Source: Sedimentisphaerales bacterium (lineage in GTDB: Bacteria > Planctomycetota > Phycisphaerae > Sedimentisphaerales > SM23-30). Taken from it: a DNA stretch of 37,123 bases. Of this stretch, positions 16,065 through 23,619 are shown piece by piece. The stretch covers positions 1-37,123 of the forward strand of contig JAFGKT010000033.1 in assembly GCA_016928435.1 (NCBI GenBank), read 5' to 3'. Position 1 is the stretch's first letter. Each line of letters begins with the position of its first letter. The notes beneath the pieces are model-generated. The model was not told the origin of the DNA and ran no database searches. It saw only the letters and a program-made list of their open reading frames with translations. Made by a program: the position numbers and the translations under genes.

Positions 16065-17372
16065 CTATTTTTGGGTGGCGGCGATTGCCTGTTCGAGATC
16101 TGCGATAATATCGTCGATATCTTCGAGGCCGATGGAAAGACGAATGAAGTCTTCAGAAACGCCGGCGGTAAGTTGTTCTTCGGGTGTAAGCTGCTGGTGG
16201 GTGGTTGAAGCGGGGTGAATAATCAGGCTCTTGGCGTCGCCGATATTGGCCAGGTGGCTGAAGAGTTCTACGTTCTCGATTAGTTTGACGCCCGCTTGAC
16301 GGCCGCCTTTTATACCAAAGCCAATTATGGCGCCGGCGCCATTGGGCAGATATTTTTGGGCTTGAGCATAATCGGCGTGACTGGCTAGGCCGGGGTAGTT
16401 GACCCATGAAACGGCTGGGTTACTTTCGAGCCATTGCGCTACTGCCAAGGCGTTTTCGCAATGACGAGGCATACGCAGGTGCAGGGTTTCGAGGCCCTGC
16501 AGAATCAAAAATGAGTTAAAAGGCGAGATGCATGCTCCCATATCGCGCAGAAGCTGCAAACGGGCTTTCATAACAAAAGCGGCGCCGGGAATCAGGGCTT
16601 TGTCATGAAGGCCGAACGCGTCCCACAGCACCAAGCCATGATAAGATGGGTCCGGTTCGGTGATTTCGGGGAAGTCGCCTTTGGACCAATCGAACTTGCC
16701 GGAATCGACGATCGCGCCGCCTATACTGGTTCCGTGTCCGCCGATAAATTTGGTGAGGGAGTAAACGACGATGTCGGCGCCGTGGTCGAAGGGATTAAGG
16801 ATCATGGGTGCTACGGTGTTATCCACGACGAGAGGGATATTATGGGCATGGGCGATGTCAGCGATGGCTTGGAAGTCGGCGACGGCGTTTTTGGGATTGC
16901 CTATGGCTTCAACATAGAGCAGGCGTGTGTTTTTGTCGATGGCCTGAGCGAAGTTTTGAGGATCGGACGCATCGACAAATCGGGCATCGATACCCATCTT
17001 GGGCAAGGTGTAGTGGAAAGCGCTGTAGGTTCCGCCGTAAAGTGCGTCGCTGGAGACGATGTTTTGGCCTGCCTTGGTGATATTGAGTACGGCGGTGGTG
17101 ATAGCCGCGGCCCCAGAGGAGAAAGCCAACGCGCCGATGCCGTTATGAATCGCGGCGAGTCGTTTTTCCAGCACATCGGTTGTGGGGTTCATGATACGGG
17201 TGTATATGTTGCCGAACTCTTTGAGAGCGAATAGATTCGCGGCATGTTCGGCTGAGTCGAACATATAAGAAGAGGTTTGAAAGATGGGCACAGCACGGGA
17301 ATGACTAGAGTCAACTTCGTGGCCGGCATGAAGGGCCTTGGTGCCAAATGAATAATTCATGTTGGGGTCCAT
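16065..17372 (-). CDS. metY: O-acetylhomoserine sulfhydrylase (PLP, Cys/Met metabolism family)
   Basis: 435 residues, typical for the aminocarboxypropyltransferase branch (about 425-440), which is longer than cystathionine synthases. It makes homocysteine from O-acetylhomoserine and sulfide. Landmarks: [13 protein letters not shown] at the start, [56 protein letters not shown] lysine K208 in [11 protein letters not shown], and [10 protein letters not shown] with [10 protein letters not shown] at the end. GAGGG lies 7 nt before the ATG at 17372, supporting that start over Met5. It is first in the metY-cysE-cysK transcript and lies opposite an Rrf2 regulator. It could instead act on another O-acyl homoserine. 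Confidence 0.94.
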   Translation of the reverse strand: MDPNMNYSFGTKALHAGHEVDSSHSRAVPIFQTSSYMFDSAEHAANLFALKEFGNIYTRIMNPTTDVLEKRLAAIHNGIGALAFSSGAAAITTAVLNITKAGQNIVSSDALYGGTYSAFHYTLPKMGIDARFVDASDPQNFAQAIDKNTRLLYVEAIGNPKNAVADFQAIADIAHAHNIPLVVDNTVAPMILNPFDHGADIVVYSLTKFIGGHGTSIGGAIVDSGKFDWSKGDFPEITEPDPSYHGLVLWDAFGLHDKALIPGAAFVMKARLQLLRDMGACISPFNSFLILQGLETLHLRMPRHCENALAVAQWLESNPAVSWVNYPGLASHADYAQAQKYLPNGAGAIIGFGIKGGRQAGVKLIENVELFSHLANIGDAKSLIIHPASTTHQQLTPEEQLTAGVSEDFIRLSIGLEDIDDIIADLEQAIAATQK

Positions 17373-17470
17373 TGATATCCCTCACAGAAAAAAGGTTCTA
17401 TTTAGAAAGGTAAGTTTACCGCCTTGTGCTTGGAAAATATACGCCAAATCCAACATCTTGCCAAACGAGC

Positions 17471-17499
17471 TTGACAAACGACCTCCGATATTATACTAT
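17471..17499 (+). promoter_or_regulatory. putative rrf2-family gene promoter
   Basis: TTGACA (17471-17476), a 17-nt spacer, and TACTAT (17494-17499). Transcription runs right, with a leader of about 130 nt. Its -10 interlocks with the -10 of the leftward metY promoter. Confidence 0.5.
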
Positions 17500-17517
17500 G
17501 TCTATTGGATTAGTCAA
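17490..17517 (-). promoter_or_regulatory. metY-cysE-cysK operon promoter
   Basis: On the minus strand, TTGACT (17512-17517), a 16-nt spacer and a perfect TATAAT (17490-17495). The leader would be about 110 nt. Directly repeated GATTAGTC (17508-17515) and GATTAAGTC (17518-17526) cover the -35 and could be an operator. Confidence 0.6.
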
Positions 17518-17634
17518 GATTAAGTCTGATTTTTACTGTGAAACGATTGTGCTAAGCGCTGCCGCGGAAGAATATCGAAGACAAGATGTTTTATAGGAAA
17601 TACTTATGCACTTGCAACAGAAAGCCATTGGACC

Positions 17635-18084
17635 ATGAATATATCCCAGAAATGCCAATACGCTTTGCGAGCTGTTTTTGAATTAGCTAAGCGACAGGAC
17701 CAATCGCCGACAAAGATAGCTGACATTGCCCAAACTCAGGCAATACCGATTCGTTTCTTAGAAGCGATTTTGAGCGAACTGAAACACGGTGGATTTGTGG
17801 AATCGAGACGAGGAGTTCGCGGAGGCTATTTGCTTAGCCAGTCGTCGAAGGATTTAACGCCGGGGAAGATTATCGAATTCGTAGATGGGCCTTTATCGCC
17901 TGTTAACTGCTTGGAGGCCAACCAATCGAATCCATGTCCACTGCAAACAGATTGCGCGTTCAAAGAAATGTGGGTCCGAGCTTACGAAGCAGTGTCAGAG
18001 GTATATAATTCGATGACGTTCGGGGAGTTGGTGGAAAATTACAGAGCCGCCAGAGAGCGGAACATTACCAATTACAGCATTTAG
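17635..18084 (+). CDS. Rrf2-family transcriptional regulator with three cysteines
   Basis: 149 residues. The winged helix is at about 1-70 (SQKCQYALRAVFELAK, the TKIADIAQTQAIPIRFLEAIL recognition region, and SRRGVRGGYLL wing). Cysteines C92, C101 and C107 (NCLEANQSNPCPLQTDC) match the position of the iron-sulfur ligands of IscR, with spacing x8 and x5 where IscR has x5 and x5. It may therefore bind an Fe-S cluster; CymR, a cysteine-metabolism repressor, belongs to the same family. The gene diverges from metY-cysE-cysK, and the promoters interlock, so control of cysteine synthesis is the natural inference. The exact cofactor and operator are unproven. Confidence 0.93.
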   Translation: MNISQKCQYALRAVFELAKRQDQSPTKIADIAQTQAIPIRFLEAILSELKHGGFVESRRGVRGGYLLSQSSKDLTPGKIIEFVDGPLSPVNCLEANQSNPCPLQTDCAFKEMWVRAYEAVSEVYNSMTFGELVENYRAARERNITNYSI

Positions 18085-18174
18085 GGGAATAGGCTAATAT
18101 CGCCATCCAGGGGCTTATAGAGGGTTTTGGGGGCATTTCGCGGAAAGTTGTCGAGAGCGTACTAGAGCCGATTG

Positions 18175-18609
18175 TTAGACGAATTTGTTGTAGCTTTGGA
18201 GTACAACGAAGGATTCGGTTTTGGCGATGCCTTCGACCGAGGCGAGCTGTTCGGTGAGGAAGGTAACCAGGCCTCGATTAGAATCGACGAGTACTTCGAT
18301 CAATAGATCATATTGGCCGGAAACAGCGGAAACCGAGAGGACGTTTTCCAGTTGGCTGATTTCCTTGGCTTTGACGTCAAGCAACTTGGCTTCGATGAGA
18401 TTGGCGGTGACAAAGACCAACTGCTGATTAGCGAGGACATTGGGGTTGCGCATAGCACAAATCTTGAGCGCATTGCTGTCTTTGAGCTTTTTGACGCGCT
18501 GACGGACGGTTCCTTCGCTGATGCCCAACTGCTCAGCGATCGTGCTGTTGGGCAGATGCTTCTCGCAGAGGATCTCGATTATCTGCCAATCGGTCTGATC
18601 CAACTCCAT
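18175..18609 (-). CDS. Lrp/AsnC-family transcriptional regulator
   Basis: 144 residues from the ATG at 18609, chosen over an upstream in-frame ATG at 18636 because GGAGGT (18614-18619 on the minus strand) lies 4 nt before it. The N-terminal HTH (QTDWQIIEILCEK, STIAEQLGISEGTVRQRVKKL) is followed by the RAM/effector domain (about 60-140: SVSAVSGQYDLLIEVLV, VEGIAKTESFVVL). Such proteins form octamers and respond to amino acids. It diverges from alanine dehydrogenase, and AsnC-type regulators controlling a divergent ald are known in other bacteria, so it is probably the ald activator responding to alanine or leucine. Confidence 0.93.
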   Translation of the reverse strand: MELDQTDWQIIEILCEKHLPNSTIAEQLGISEGTVRQRVKKLKDSNALKICAMRNPNVLANQQLVFVTANLIEAKLLDVKAKEISQLENVLSVSAVSGQYDLLIEVLVDSNRGLVTFLTEQLASVEGIAKTESFVVLQSYNKFV

Positions 18610-18659
18610 ATACACCTCCAATGGGTTAACGGGCAAAAAAAAGTCTAAAAAAGAAAAAT

Positions 18660-18688
18660 TTGCACTTTCTTTATTGTTTTCGTATAAT
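18660..18688 (+). promoter_or_regulatory. ald promoter
   Basis: TTGCAC (18660-18665), a 17-nt spacer and TATAAT (18683-18688). The -10 lies in the palindrome TATAATTATA (18683-18692), which also offers a -10 to the divergent regulator gene. The ald leader would be about 145 nt. Confidence 0.6.
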
Positions 18689-18839
18689 TATAGTGTCAGC
18701 GTTACGTTTTTCGTCGCAAAAATGGGCATTCCTGAGGTTTTCATTGAATTCGTTCGTATTTTGATTGCCTCAAGCGATAACAGAACCAGACATTACAGAG
18801 AGCCATAGCGAGCTATAACCGCGCTATAAAAAGGATAAT

Positions 18840-20009
18840 ATGATGACTGATAGAGCTATTACCATATCTGTTCCAAAAGAGATCAAGAACAACGAGAACC
18901 GGGTTGCCCTGACTCCTGACGGCGCCCAAACCCTTATAGAACATGGACATAAGGTATGTATTGAAACCAATGCCGGTCTGGGCAGCGGTTTTGTGGACCA
19001 GCAATACCAAGCGGCCGGGGCCAAGATTTTGCCGAGCGCAGCGGACGTTTATAAGGTCGCAGATATGGTGCTGAAGGTCAAGGAGCCTTTGCCGGAAGAA
19101 TACGATTTGTTGGGGGAAGATTCGCTGTTGTTTACGTATCTGCATCTGGCGGCGGCTGATCCGGAATTGACAAATACATTACTGGCGAAACAGATTACAG
19201 GGATCGCTTATGAAACGGTGCAGTTGGCGAACGGTCATTTGCCTTTGCTGCAGCCGATGAGCGAGGTCGCGGGCCGGGTAGCGGTGCAGGTGGGGGTGCG
19301 GTTTTTGGAGAAATCTCAGGGCGGAAGCGGAATATTGCTGGGCGGGGTACCGGGTGTGGCGCCGGCGGAAGTGGTGATTGTCGGCGGCGGCACAGTGGGA
19401 ACGAACGCGGCACAAATGGCGATGGGATTGGGAGCGAGAGTAACTATTATTGATAAGAGCGCGGAGCGATTGGCGTATTTGGATAATCTTTACCAAGGGC
19501 GACTTACGACGCTTATGTCGAACCGAGCGAATATCGCCCGAGCGGTACAGAAGGCGGATTTGCTGATAGGAGCGGTTTTGATACCCGGGGCGAAATGTCC
19601 GCATTTGGTGACCGAGGAAATGGTGAAGACGATGAAGAGCGGCTCGGTGATTGTGGACGTAGCGATTGACCAGGGCGGTTCGATCGAGACGATAGACCGG
19701 GTGACAACCCATAGTAATCCAACTTATGTGAAGCACGGGGTGGTGCATTACGCGGTGGCGAACATGCCGGGTGTGGTGCCGCGAACTTCGACACTGGCAC
19801 TTACGAATGTAACGTTCCCTTATGCATTGGAATTGGCTGGGAAAGGCGTGGTTGACGCGGTAACGGCTGACGCAGCCTTGGCCAAGGGGGTGAACACATT
19901 GGCGGGCCATTGTACTCATCCGGCGGTGGCTGAGGCCTTGGGGCTGCTATACTGTCCATTGCATGAGGCCCTGCCGGAACACGCCAAGGACAATATGGTC
20001 TGTTACTAG
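18840..20009 (+). CDS. ald: alanine dehydrogenase
   Basis: 389 residues, slightly longer than the usual 370. It interconverts alanine and pyruvate plus ammonia with NAD. The N-terminal catalytic domain shows VPKEIKNNENRVALTPDG, the catalytic lysine in VLKVKEPLPEEY and histidine in FTYLHLAAD-like FTYLHLAAAD. The Rossmann domain has VVIVGGGTVGTNAAQMAMGLGA (partly) and VDVAIDQGGSIET. The conserved HYAVANMPGVVPRTSTLALT follows. AAGGA is 7 nt before the second of two adjacent ATG codons (18843), so translation may begin there. The C-terminal tail after about residue 370 is an addition to the standard length. It is expected to be controlled by the divergent AsnC-family protein. Confidence 0.96.
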   Translation: MMTDRAITISVPKEIKNNENRVALTPDGAQTLIEHGHKVCIETNAGLGSGFVDQQYQAAGAKILPSAADVYKVADMVLKVKEPLPEEYDLLGEDSLLFTYLHLAAADPELTNTLLAKQITGIAYETVQLANGHLPLLQPMSEVAGRVAVQVGVRFLEKSQGGSGILLGGVPGVAPAEVVIVGGGTVGTNAAQMAMGLGARVTIIDKSAERLAYLDNLYQGRLTTLMSNRANIARAVQKADLLIGAVLIPGAKCPHLVTEEMVKTMKSGSVIVDVAIDQGGSIETIDRVTTHSNPTYVKHGVVHYAVANMPGVVPRTSTLALTNVTFPYALELAGKGVVDAVTADAALAKGVNTLAGHCTHPAVAEALGLLYCPLHEALPEHAKDNMVCY

Positions 20010-20154
20010 TCGCGTTAAAAAAACGTAAGCGTTCGCAGTGAAGCGAACCACTAATAGACACTAATTTTCGCTAATAAGATTATTCGCCAAGTCCATGTAT
20101 TAAGCACAAGGGATTAGTCGAAGGCACAACAAGCATATTTAGGCCAGAGAACGC

Positions 20155-20290
20155 GTGGGTAACTATTTAACAAAATGTTCAGAGTTATCTACCCCACCGA
20201 TAGATGGCAGTTGGTTAGGCAATAAGACTTGGCTGGTGTTCGATCACCCTTTAGCTGCGTGAAAGGGTGCCACCCGTCACAGCTCACAAA
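20155..20290. repeat. composite intergenic repeat, copy C (partial)
   Basis: 20155-20197 is a decayed copy of the long inverted repeat at 6008-6044 (same GTGGGTAAC start and AACAAAATGTTC centre). 20221-20275 aligns with 22045-22105, including the hairpin CACCCTTT/AAAGGGTG at 20245-20269. Two repeat types found separately elsewhere are joined here. Confidence 0.7.
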
Positions 20291-20394
20291 TGGACACTAA
20301 TAAAGGCATTGGGGATGGGCAACTATTGGAGTTGATTGGTGGTTGCGAGAGCGTGAACAGTTAACGGAAAAGGATGTATCATCATCCTCCCGAT

Positions 20395-20431
20395 GGGTTT
20401 TGGGATAATTCCTATACCTATCCCAAAACCC
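20395..20431 (+). terminator. perfect 13-bp-stem hairpin before the release-factor-like gene
   Basis: GGGTTTTGGGATA (20395-20407) pairs perfectly with TATCCCAAAACCC (20419-20431) across an 11-nt loop. TCATTTTACTTTT follows. It could end ald readthrough or act as an attenuator for the gene starting at 20472. The T-tract is interrupted, so termination is only probable. Confidence 0.5.
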
Positions 20432-20471
20432 TCATTTTACTTTTCCAAAGGAAATTGGTAAACTGTCCGCC

Positions 20472-20870
20472 ATGCTTAAGCTGGGCGTAACAGATCGGAA
20501 GGCTGAGGAGTTGGCGTCGCGGATGGAGCGATGCGGCTTGGTGGAGTCGGATATGAAGGAGAGCTTTGTTCGGTCCAGCGGTCCTGGGGGCCAGCGGGTA
20601 AATAAGACGTCATCCTGCGTGTATTTGCGTCACGAGCCTACGGGGTTGGAAGTCAAGATGCAAAAGAGTCGGGACCAGCGGCTGAATCGGTTCTACGCAA
20701 GGCGGCGGATGTGCGAATTGCTGGAAGAGATGGTGCTGGGCGAAAAAAGCCCGGAAGCTCTGAAACAGGAAAAGATTCGCAAGCAGAAACAACGGCGTAA
20801 ACGCAGGGGGCGGGGGAAAGAGAAGCCGACGATAGACGAGGGGAAATCCGCTGACGACGCGAATCTTTGA
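20472..20870 (+). CDS. small release-factor-like protein with GGQ motif (ribosome rescue type)
   Basis: 132 residues holding only the RF-1 catalytic domain. The peptidyl-tRNA hydrolysis motif GGQ is at 39-41 in SSGPGGQRVNKTSSCVYL, followed by KMQKSRDQRLNRFYARRRM. The C-terminal 35 residues are rich in lysine and arginine, like the tails that ArfB and mitochondrial C12orf65 (MTRFR) insert into the ribosomal mRNA channel. The GPGGQ-x2-NKTS pattern is closer to C12orf65 than to E. coli ArfB. There is no stop-codon recognition domain, so it should free stalled ribosomes and not decode stops. It has no nearby Shine-Dalgarno site and lies 41 nt after a strong hairpin. Confidence 0.9.
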   Translation: MLKLGVTDRKAEELASRMERCGLVESDMKESFVRSSGPGGQRVNKTSSCVYLRHEPTGLEVKMQKSRDQRLNRFYARRRMCELLEEMVLGEKSPEALKQEKIRKQKQRRKRRGRGKEKPTIDEGKSADDANL

Positions 20871-20897
20871 TAAATTCGATGGGGCGGCCAACCTTGC

Positions 20898-21833
20898 TCA
20901 ATTCATGAACCAATCGCCTTTACCGGACCGGTAACGGTTCACCCAGCAGAACGGCAGCATGGATACGCGTCCGATTGAGAGGATGAGCCCGGCAAAGCGC
21001 AAGCCGAACATGCGCCAGGAGAGACGGTGTGACCAAGGCATCGGCTTTGCGCGTTTTTGGAGCAATAACGGGTCCCAGCGGGGTTCGCCGTATATCAGAT
21101 GGAGGCCTTGGCGGCGATAGAGTTTGAGGCTTCCGCTGTAGCGTCGATTGGCTTTTAGGTGGGTTGGGGTACTGGCGTGGACCATGAAGAATGGCGCGTG
21201 GACGACTAAAAAGCCTTCGGGTTTTAGATAGCTGGTGATTTGCTTTACATATTCGGGGACATCGGGGACATGCTCCAGGACATCGAGGCACAGCACGACA
21301 TCGAAGGCTTCTTGGGGGATTTGCTTTGGGTCGGTGATGATATTGACCTGGTGGGCGCAGCGTTGAAAGACTTTTTGGGCGAAGCGTTGCGAATAGCCGG
21401 GCAGTTCGAAGTAGGTTACATCATGGCCGGCCTGGGCTAAGAAGGCTGAGTCGAAACCGAGTCCATCACCAATGCTGAGGATTTTGAGGTTTTGGCCTAC
21501 CCGCCGAGCTAGGTGCCGCCCTACCCAGCGGCGAATACGTCGTTTACGGCGGTTCATGTTCCAAAGGACCAGTTCGTACAAAAAAGCGTCCGTGCTGCCG
21601 TAGAAATCCGCTAGTCCTTGGCTCCAGACGAACGGTCGCAAGCCCGCGGCCTCGAATGCCTGACGGACGTTGATGCCGGGATGTTCGAACTCTTGCCGCA
21701 GACGGTTTTCGACGGTCTGCGGATCGGTATTGGTTAGCTCAGCGATCCAGGCGACGATAAGCTCCTGTCGGCACAAAGGCTCGAGCAACGCGGTGGGCAG
21801 TTTTACGCGGTTTTCTTGATTCGACAAAGACAT
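20898..21833 (-). CDS. class I SAM-dependent methyltransferase
   Basis: 311 residues. Motif I (KILSIGDGLGFDSAFLA, about 117-133) binds S-adenosylmethionine; the acidic strand-2 residue is in VTYFELPGY, and motif IV is VVLCLDVLEHVPD. The layout is of the Methyltransf_11/23 type. A helical N-terminal extension (about 1-110) includes a basic stretch NRRKRRIRRWVGRHLARR. The C-terminal part is also basic, with a hydrophobic segment near 275-295 (FGLRFAGLILSIGRVSMLPF), possibly membrane-associated. GGAG lies 3 nt before the ATG. It converges with the release-factor-like gene, 27 nt apart. The substrate is unknown; there is no neighbouring pathway to suggest one. Confidence 0.88.
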   Translation of the reverse strand: MSLSNQENRVKLPTALLEPLCRQELIVAWIAELTNTDPQTVENRLRQEFEHPGINVRQAFEAAGLRPFVWSQGLADFYGSTDAFLYELVLWNMNRRKRRIRRWVGRHLARRVGQNLKILSIGDGLGFDSAFLAQAGHDVTYFELPGYSQRFAQKVFQRCAHQVNIITDPKQIPQEAFDVVLCLDVLEHVPDVPEYVKQITSYLKPEGFLVVHAPFFMVHASTPTHLKANRRYSGSLKLYRRQGLHLIYGEPRWDPLLLQKRAKPMPWSHRLSWRMFGLRFAGLILSIGRVSMLPFCWVNRYRSGKGDWFMN

Positions 21834-21989
21834 TCTCCATGCTGCGAGGGTCAGAATAGGACATTGGGGAAAGCGGCCCCGGTCTGAGTTAACCCTGAAT
21901 CTAACGGCAAAACCTTGTTAGTCAACCATTTATTGGTCGGCAAACGCCGTAGTTGTGTCAATATTTTCGGGGGTCGAGGAGTTTGAAAC

Positions 21990-22190
21990 CGCGGATTTCG
22001 CTGATTTTAGATTGGCCAGAGGCGGTTATTAGGCATAGGAGGGGTGGGTAACGAGACTTGGTTGGCGTTTGAACACCCTTTAGCTGCGCGAAAGGGTGCC
22101 ACCCGGACAGGAGTTGTGGTGTCATATAGGTGTTGAGGTTGGGGAGGCCGGCAAGATGCCGGCGGTACGTGGTTGGTCAGGGAGTTTTTT
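21990..22190. repeat. composite intergenic repeat, copy B
   Basis: This is the clearest partner of copy A (91-310), in the same orientation and order: CGCGGATT, AGATTGGCCAGAGGCGG, hairpin CACCCTTT/AAAGGGTG (22074-22098), CCACCCGG, hairpin GCCGGCA-AGA-TGCCGGC (22147-22163), GGTACGTGGTTG. The stretch 21834-21989 to its left, between this block and the methyltransferase start, has nothing I can name. Confidence 0.75.
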
Positions 22191-22191
22191 T

Positions 22192-22218
22192 CAAGATTAA
22201 CAAGATTGACAAGATTTG
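22192..22218. repeat. 9-bp tandem repeat, three units (CAAGATTnn)
   Basis: CAAGATTAA, CAAGATTGA, CAAGATTTG in direct succession, at the right edge of repeat copy B. It resembles the GATTAACAGGAT type of intergenic microrepeat, also hinted at in positions 11-22. Confidence 0.7.
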
Positions 22219-22256
22219 TTTGACGCACCCGACGTAACCGGTCGCGAGGACAAGGG

Positions 22257-22285
22257 TTGATTATTGCGGGATTTGCGCGTAAACT
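22257..22285 (+). promoter_or_regulatory. possible tyrS promoter
   Basis: TTGATT (22257-22262), a 17-nt spacer and TAAACT (22280-22285). Each element has four matches to consensus. The leader would be about 40 nt. Weak call. Confidence 0.3.
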
Positions 22286-22332
22286 GTGGGCTTGGCATCA
22301 AGTTCGGTACTATTAACAAGGGTATATGATCT

Positions 22333-23607
22333 GTGGCGAATATCATTGAAACGCTGGAGCAACGCGGTCTGATTAGCCAGGTGTCGGCTCCTGACCTGGC
22401 GGAGAAATTGGACAGTAAATCGATAACGGTTTACGCGGGATTCGACCCGACAGCCAAGAGTCTGCACATCGGTAACCTACTGCAAATTATGCTGTTGGCA
22501 CAATTTCAACGGCACGGGCACCGCCCTATCGCCCTGGTGGGCGGCGCGACGGCGATGATCGGCGACCCATCGGGCAAGAGCCAGGAACGCAATCTGCTCG
22601 ATGAGGAAACGATCGAAGCGAACCTGGTGGGTATTAAAGGACAGCTGCAGCAGTTTTTGGATTTTGATGGGGCAAACGCGGCGCTGCTGGTGAACAATAT
22701 CGACTGGATCGGGAAGTTCAGTTTTATAGAATTCTTGCGGGACGTGGGTAAGAGTTTTCGTGTTGGGGAAATGATGGCCAAGGAGTCGGTGCGTAAACGG
22801 CTCAACAGCGAAGCGGGGATGAGTTTTACGGAATTCAGCTATCAGATGTTACAGGCTTATGATTTTTATCATCTTTGCCAAGAATACGACTGCACGATGC
22901 AGACCGGCGGGGACGACCAGTGGGGCAATATCACCGCGGGGATCGACCTGACGAGAAAGCTGTGTAACCGGCAGGTGTTTGGGTTGACTTCGCCTTTGCT
23001 GACTACCGCGAGCGGACAGAAGTTCGGCAAGACCGAGGCTGGGGCGGTGTATCTCGATCCGGAAATGTCCAGTCCGTATGATTTTTACCAATATTGGATT
23101 CGGGCTGATGACCGGGACGCGGTCAAGCTGCTGAATTCATTTACGTTTCTCTCGTCTGACGAGATCGCTGACTTGGCGAAGCTGGTGGCAACCGAACCGG
23201 AGAAACGTGAAGCTCAGAAGGTACTCGCCGAGCAAGTCACCACGATGGTGCATGGCAAAGAGCAGACTGAATTGGTGCAAAAGGCGGCGCAGGTTTTGTT
23301 CGGGCAAGCGATCGAAGGGCTCAGCGACGCGACGCTCAACAGTATTTTCGCGGACGTTCCGAGTACTGAAATGCCGCGGGCGAAACTCAACGAAGGTTTG
23401 GGACTGCTGGACGCTCTGTGCGAGACGAAGCTTTGCAGTTCGCGTGGTGAAGCCAAGAAGCTGCTCAAGAGCGGCGGGGTTTACATTAACAATGTTCGTA
23501 CCGATCAACTTGATATGACGCTTTCGCCGGACTCGCTCGCATCGGAAACCATTTTGGTGCTGCGCAGCGGTAAAAAGAAGTATCACTTGCTCAAGTTCGT
23601 CAATTAA
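22333..23607 (+). CDS. tyrS: tyrosyl-tRNA synthetase
   Basis: 424 residues, standard for bacterial TyrRS. It charges tRNA-Tyr with tyrosine. Class I signatures: the HIGH-type HIGN at 45-48 (AKSLHIGNLLQI) and the KMSKS-type KFGKT near 229-233. The tyrosine pocket appears in TVYAGFDPT, and YQMLQAYDFYHL and QTGGDDQWGNI are typical. The C-terminal S4 RNA-binding domain (about 355-424) includes SSRGEAKKLLKSGGVYINN. The start is GTG at 22333 with AAGGG 10 nt upstream. The next gene begins 12 nt after the stop, so the two are co-transcribed. Confidence 0.97.
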   Translation: MANIIETLEQRGLISQVSAPDLAEKLDSKSITVYAGFDPTAKSLHIGNLLQIMLLAQFQRHGHRPIALVGGATAMIGDPSGKSQERNLLDEETIEANLVGIKGQLQQFLDFDGANAALLVNNIDWIGKFSFIEFLRDVGKSFRVGEMMAKESVRKRLNSEAGMSFTEFSYQMLQAYDFYHLCQEYDCTMQTGGDDQWGNITAGIDLTRKLCNRQVFGLTSPLLTTASGQKFGKTEAGAVYLDPEMSSPYDFYQYWIRADDRDAVKLLNSFTFLSSDEIADLAKLVATEPEKREAQKVLAEQVTTMVHGKEQTELVQKAAQVLFGQAIEGLSDATLNSIFADVPSTEMPRAKLNEGLGLLDALCETKLCSSRGEAKKLLKSGGVYINNVRTDQLDMTLSPDSLASETILVLRSGKKKYHLLKFVN

Positions 23608-23619
23608 AAGGTGGTGGCT

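Larger units (their letters stand above)
20010..20471. other. repeat-bearing intergenic region
   Basis: No gene is seen. Elements: an inverted repeat just after ald (GTTCGC/GCGAAC, 20031-20048, no T-run); a degenerate copy of the 6008-6044 inverted repeat at 20155-20197; the CACCCTTT/AAAGGGTG hairpin at 20245-20269 with its CCACCC flank; and a perfect 13-bp-stem hairpin at 20395-20431 (separate entry). Confidence 0.65.

Noticed and set aside
17373-17483. SAM riboswitch in the metY leader
   Set aside because: The 110-nt leader shows none of the SAM-I core signature that I can recognise and no terminator hairpin.
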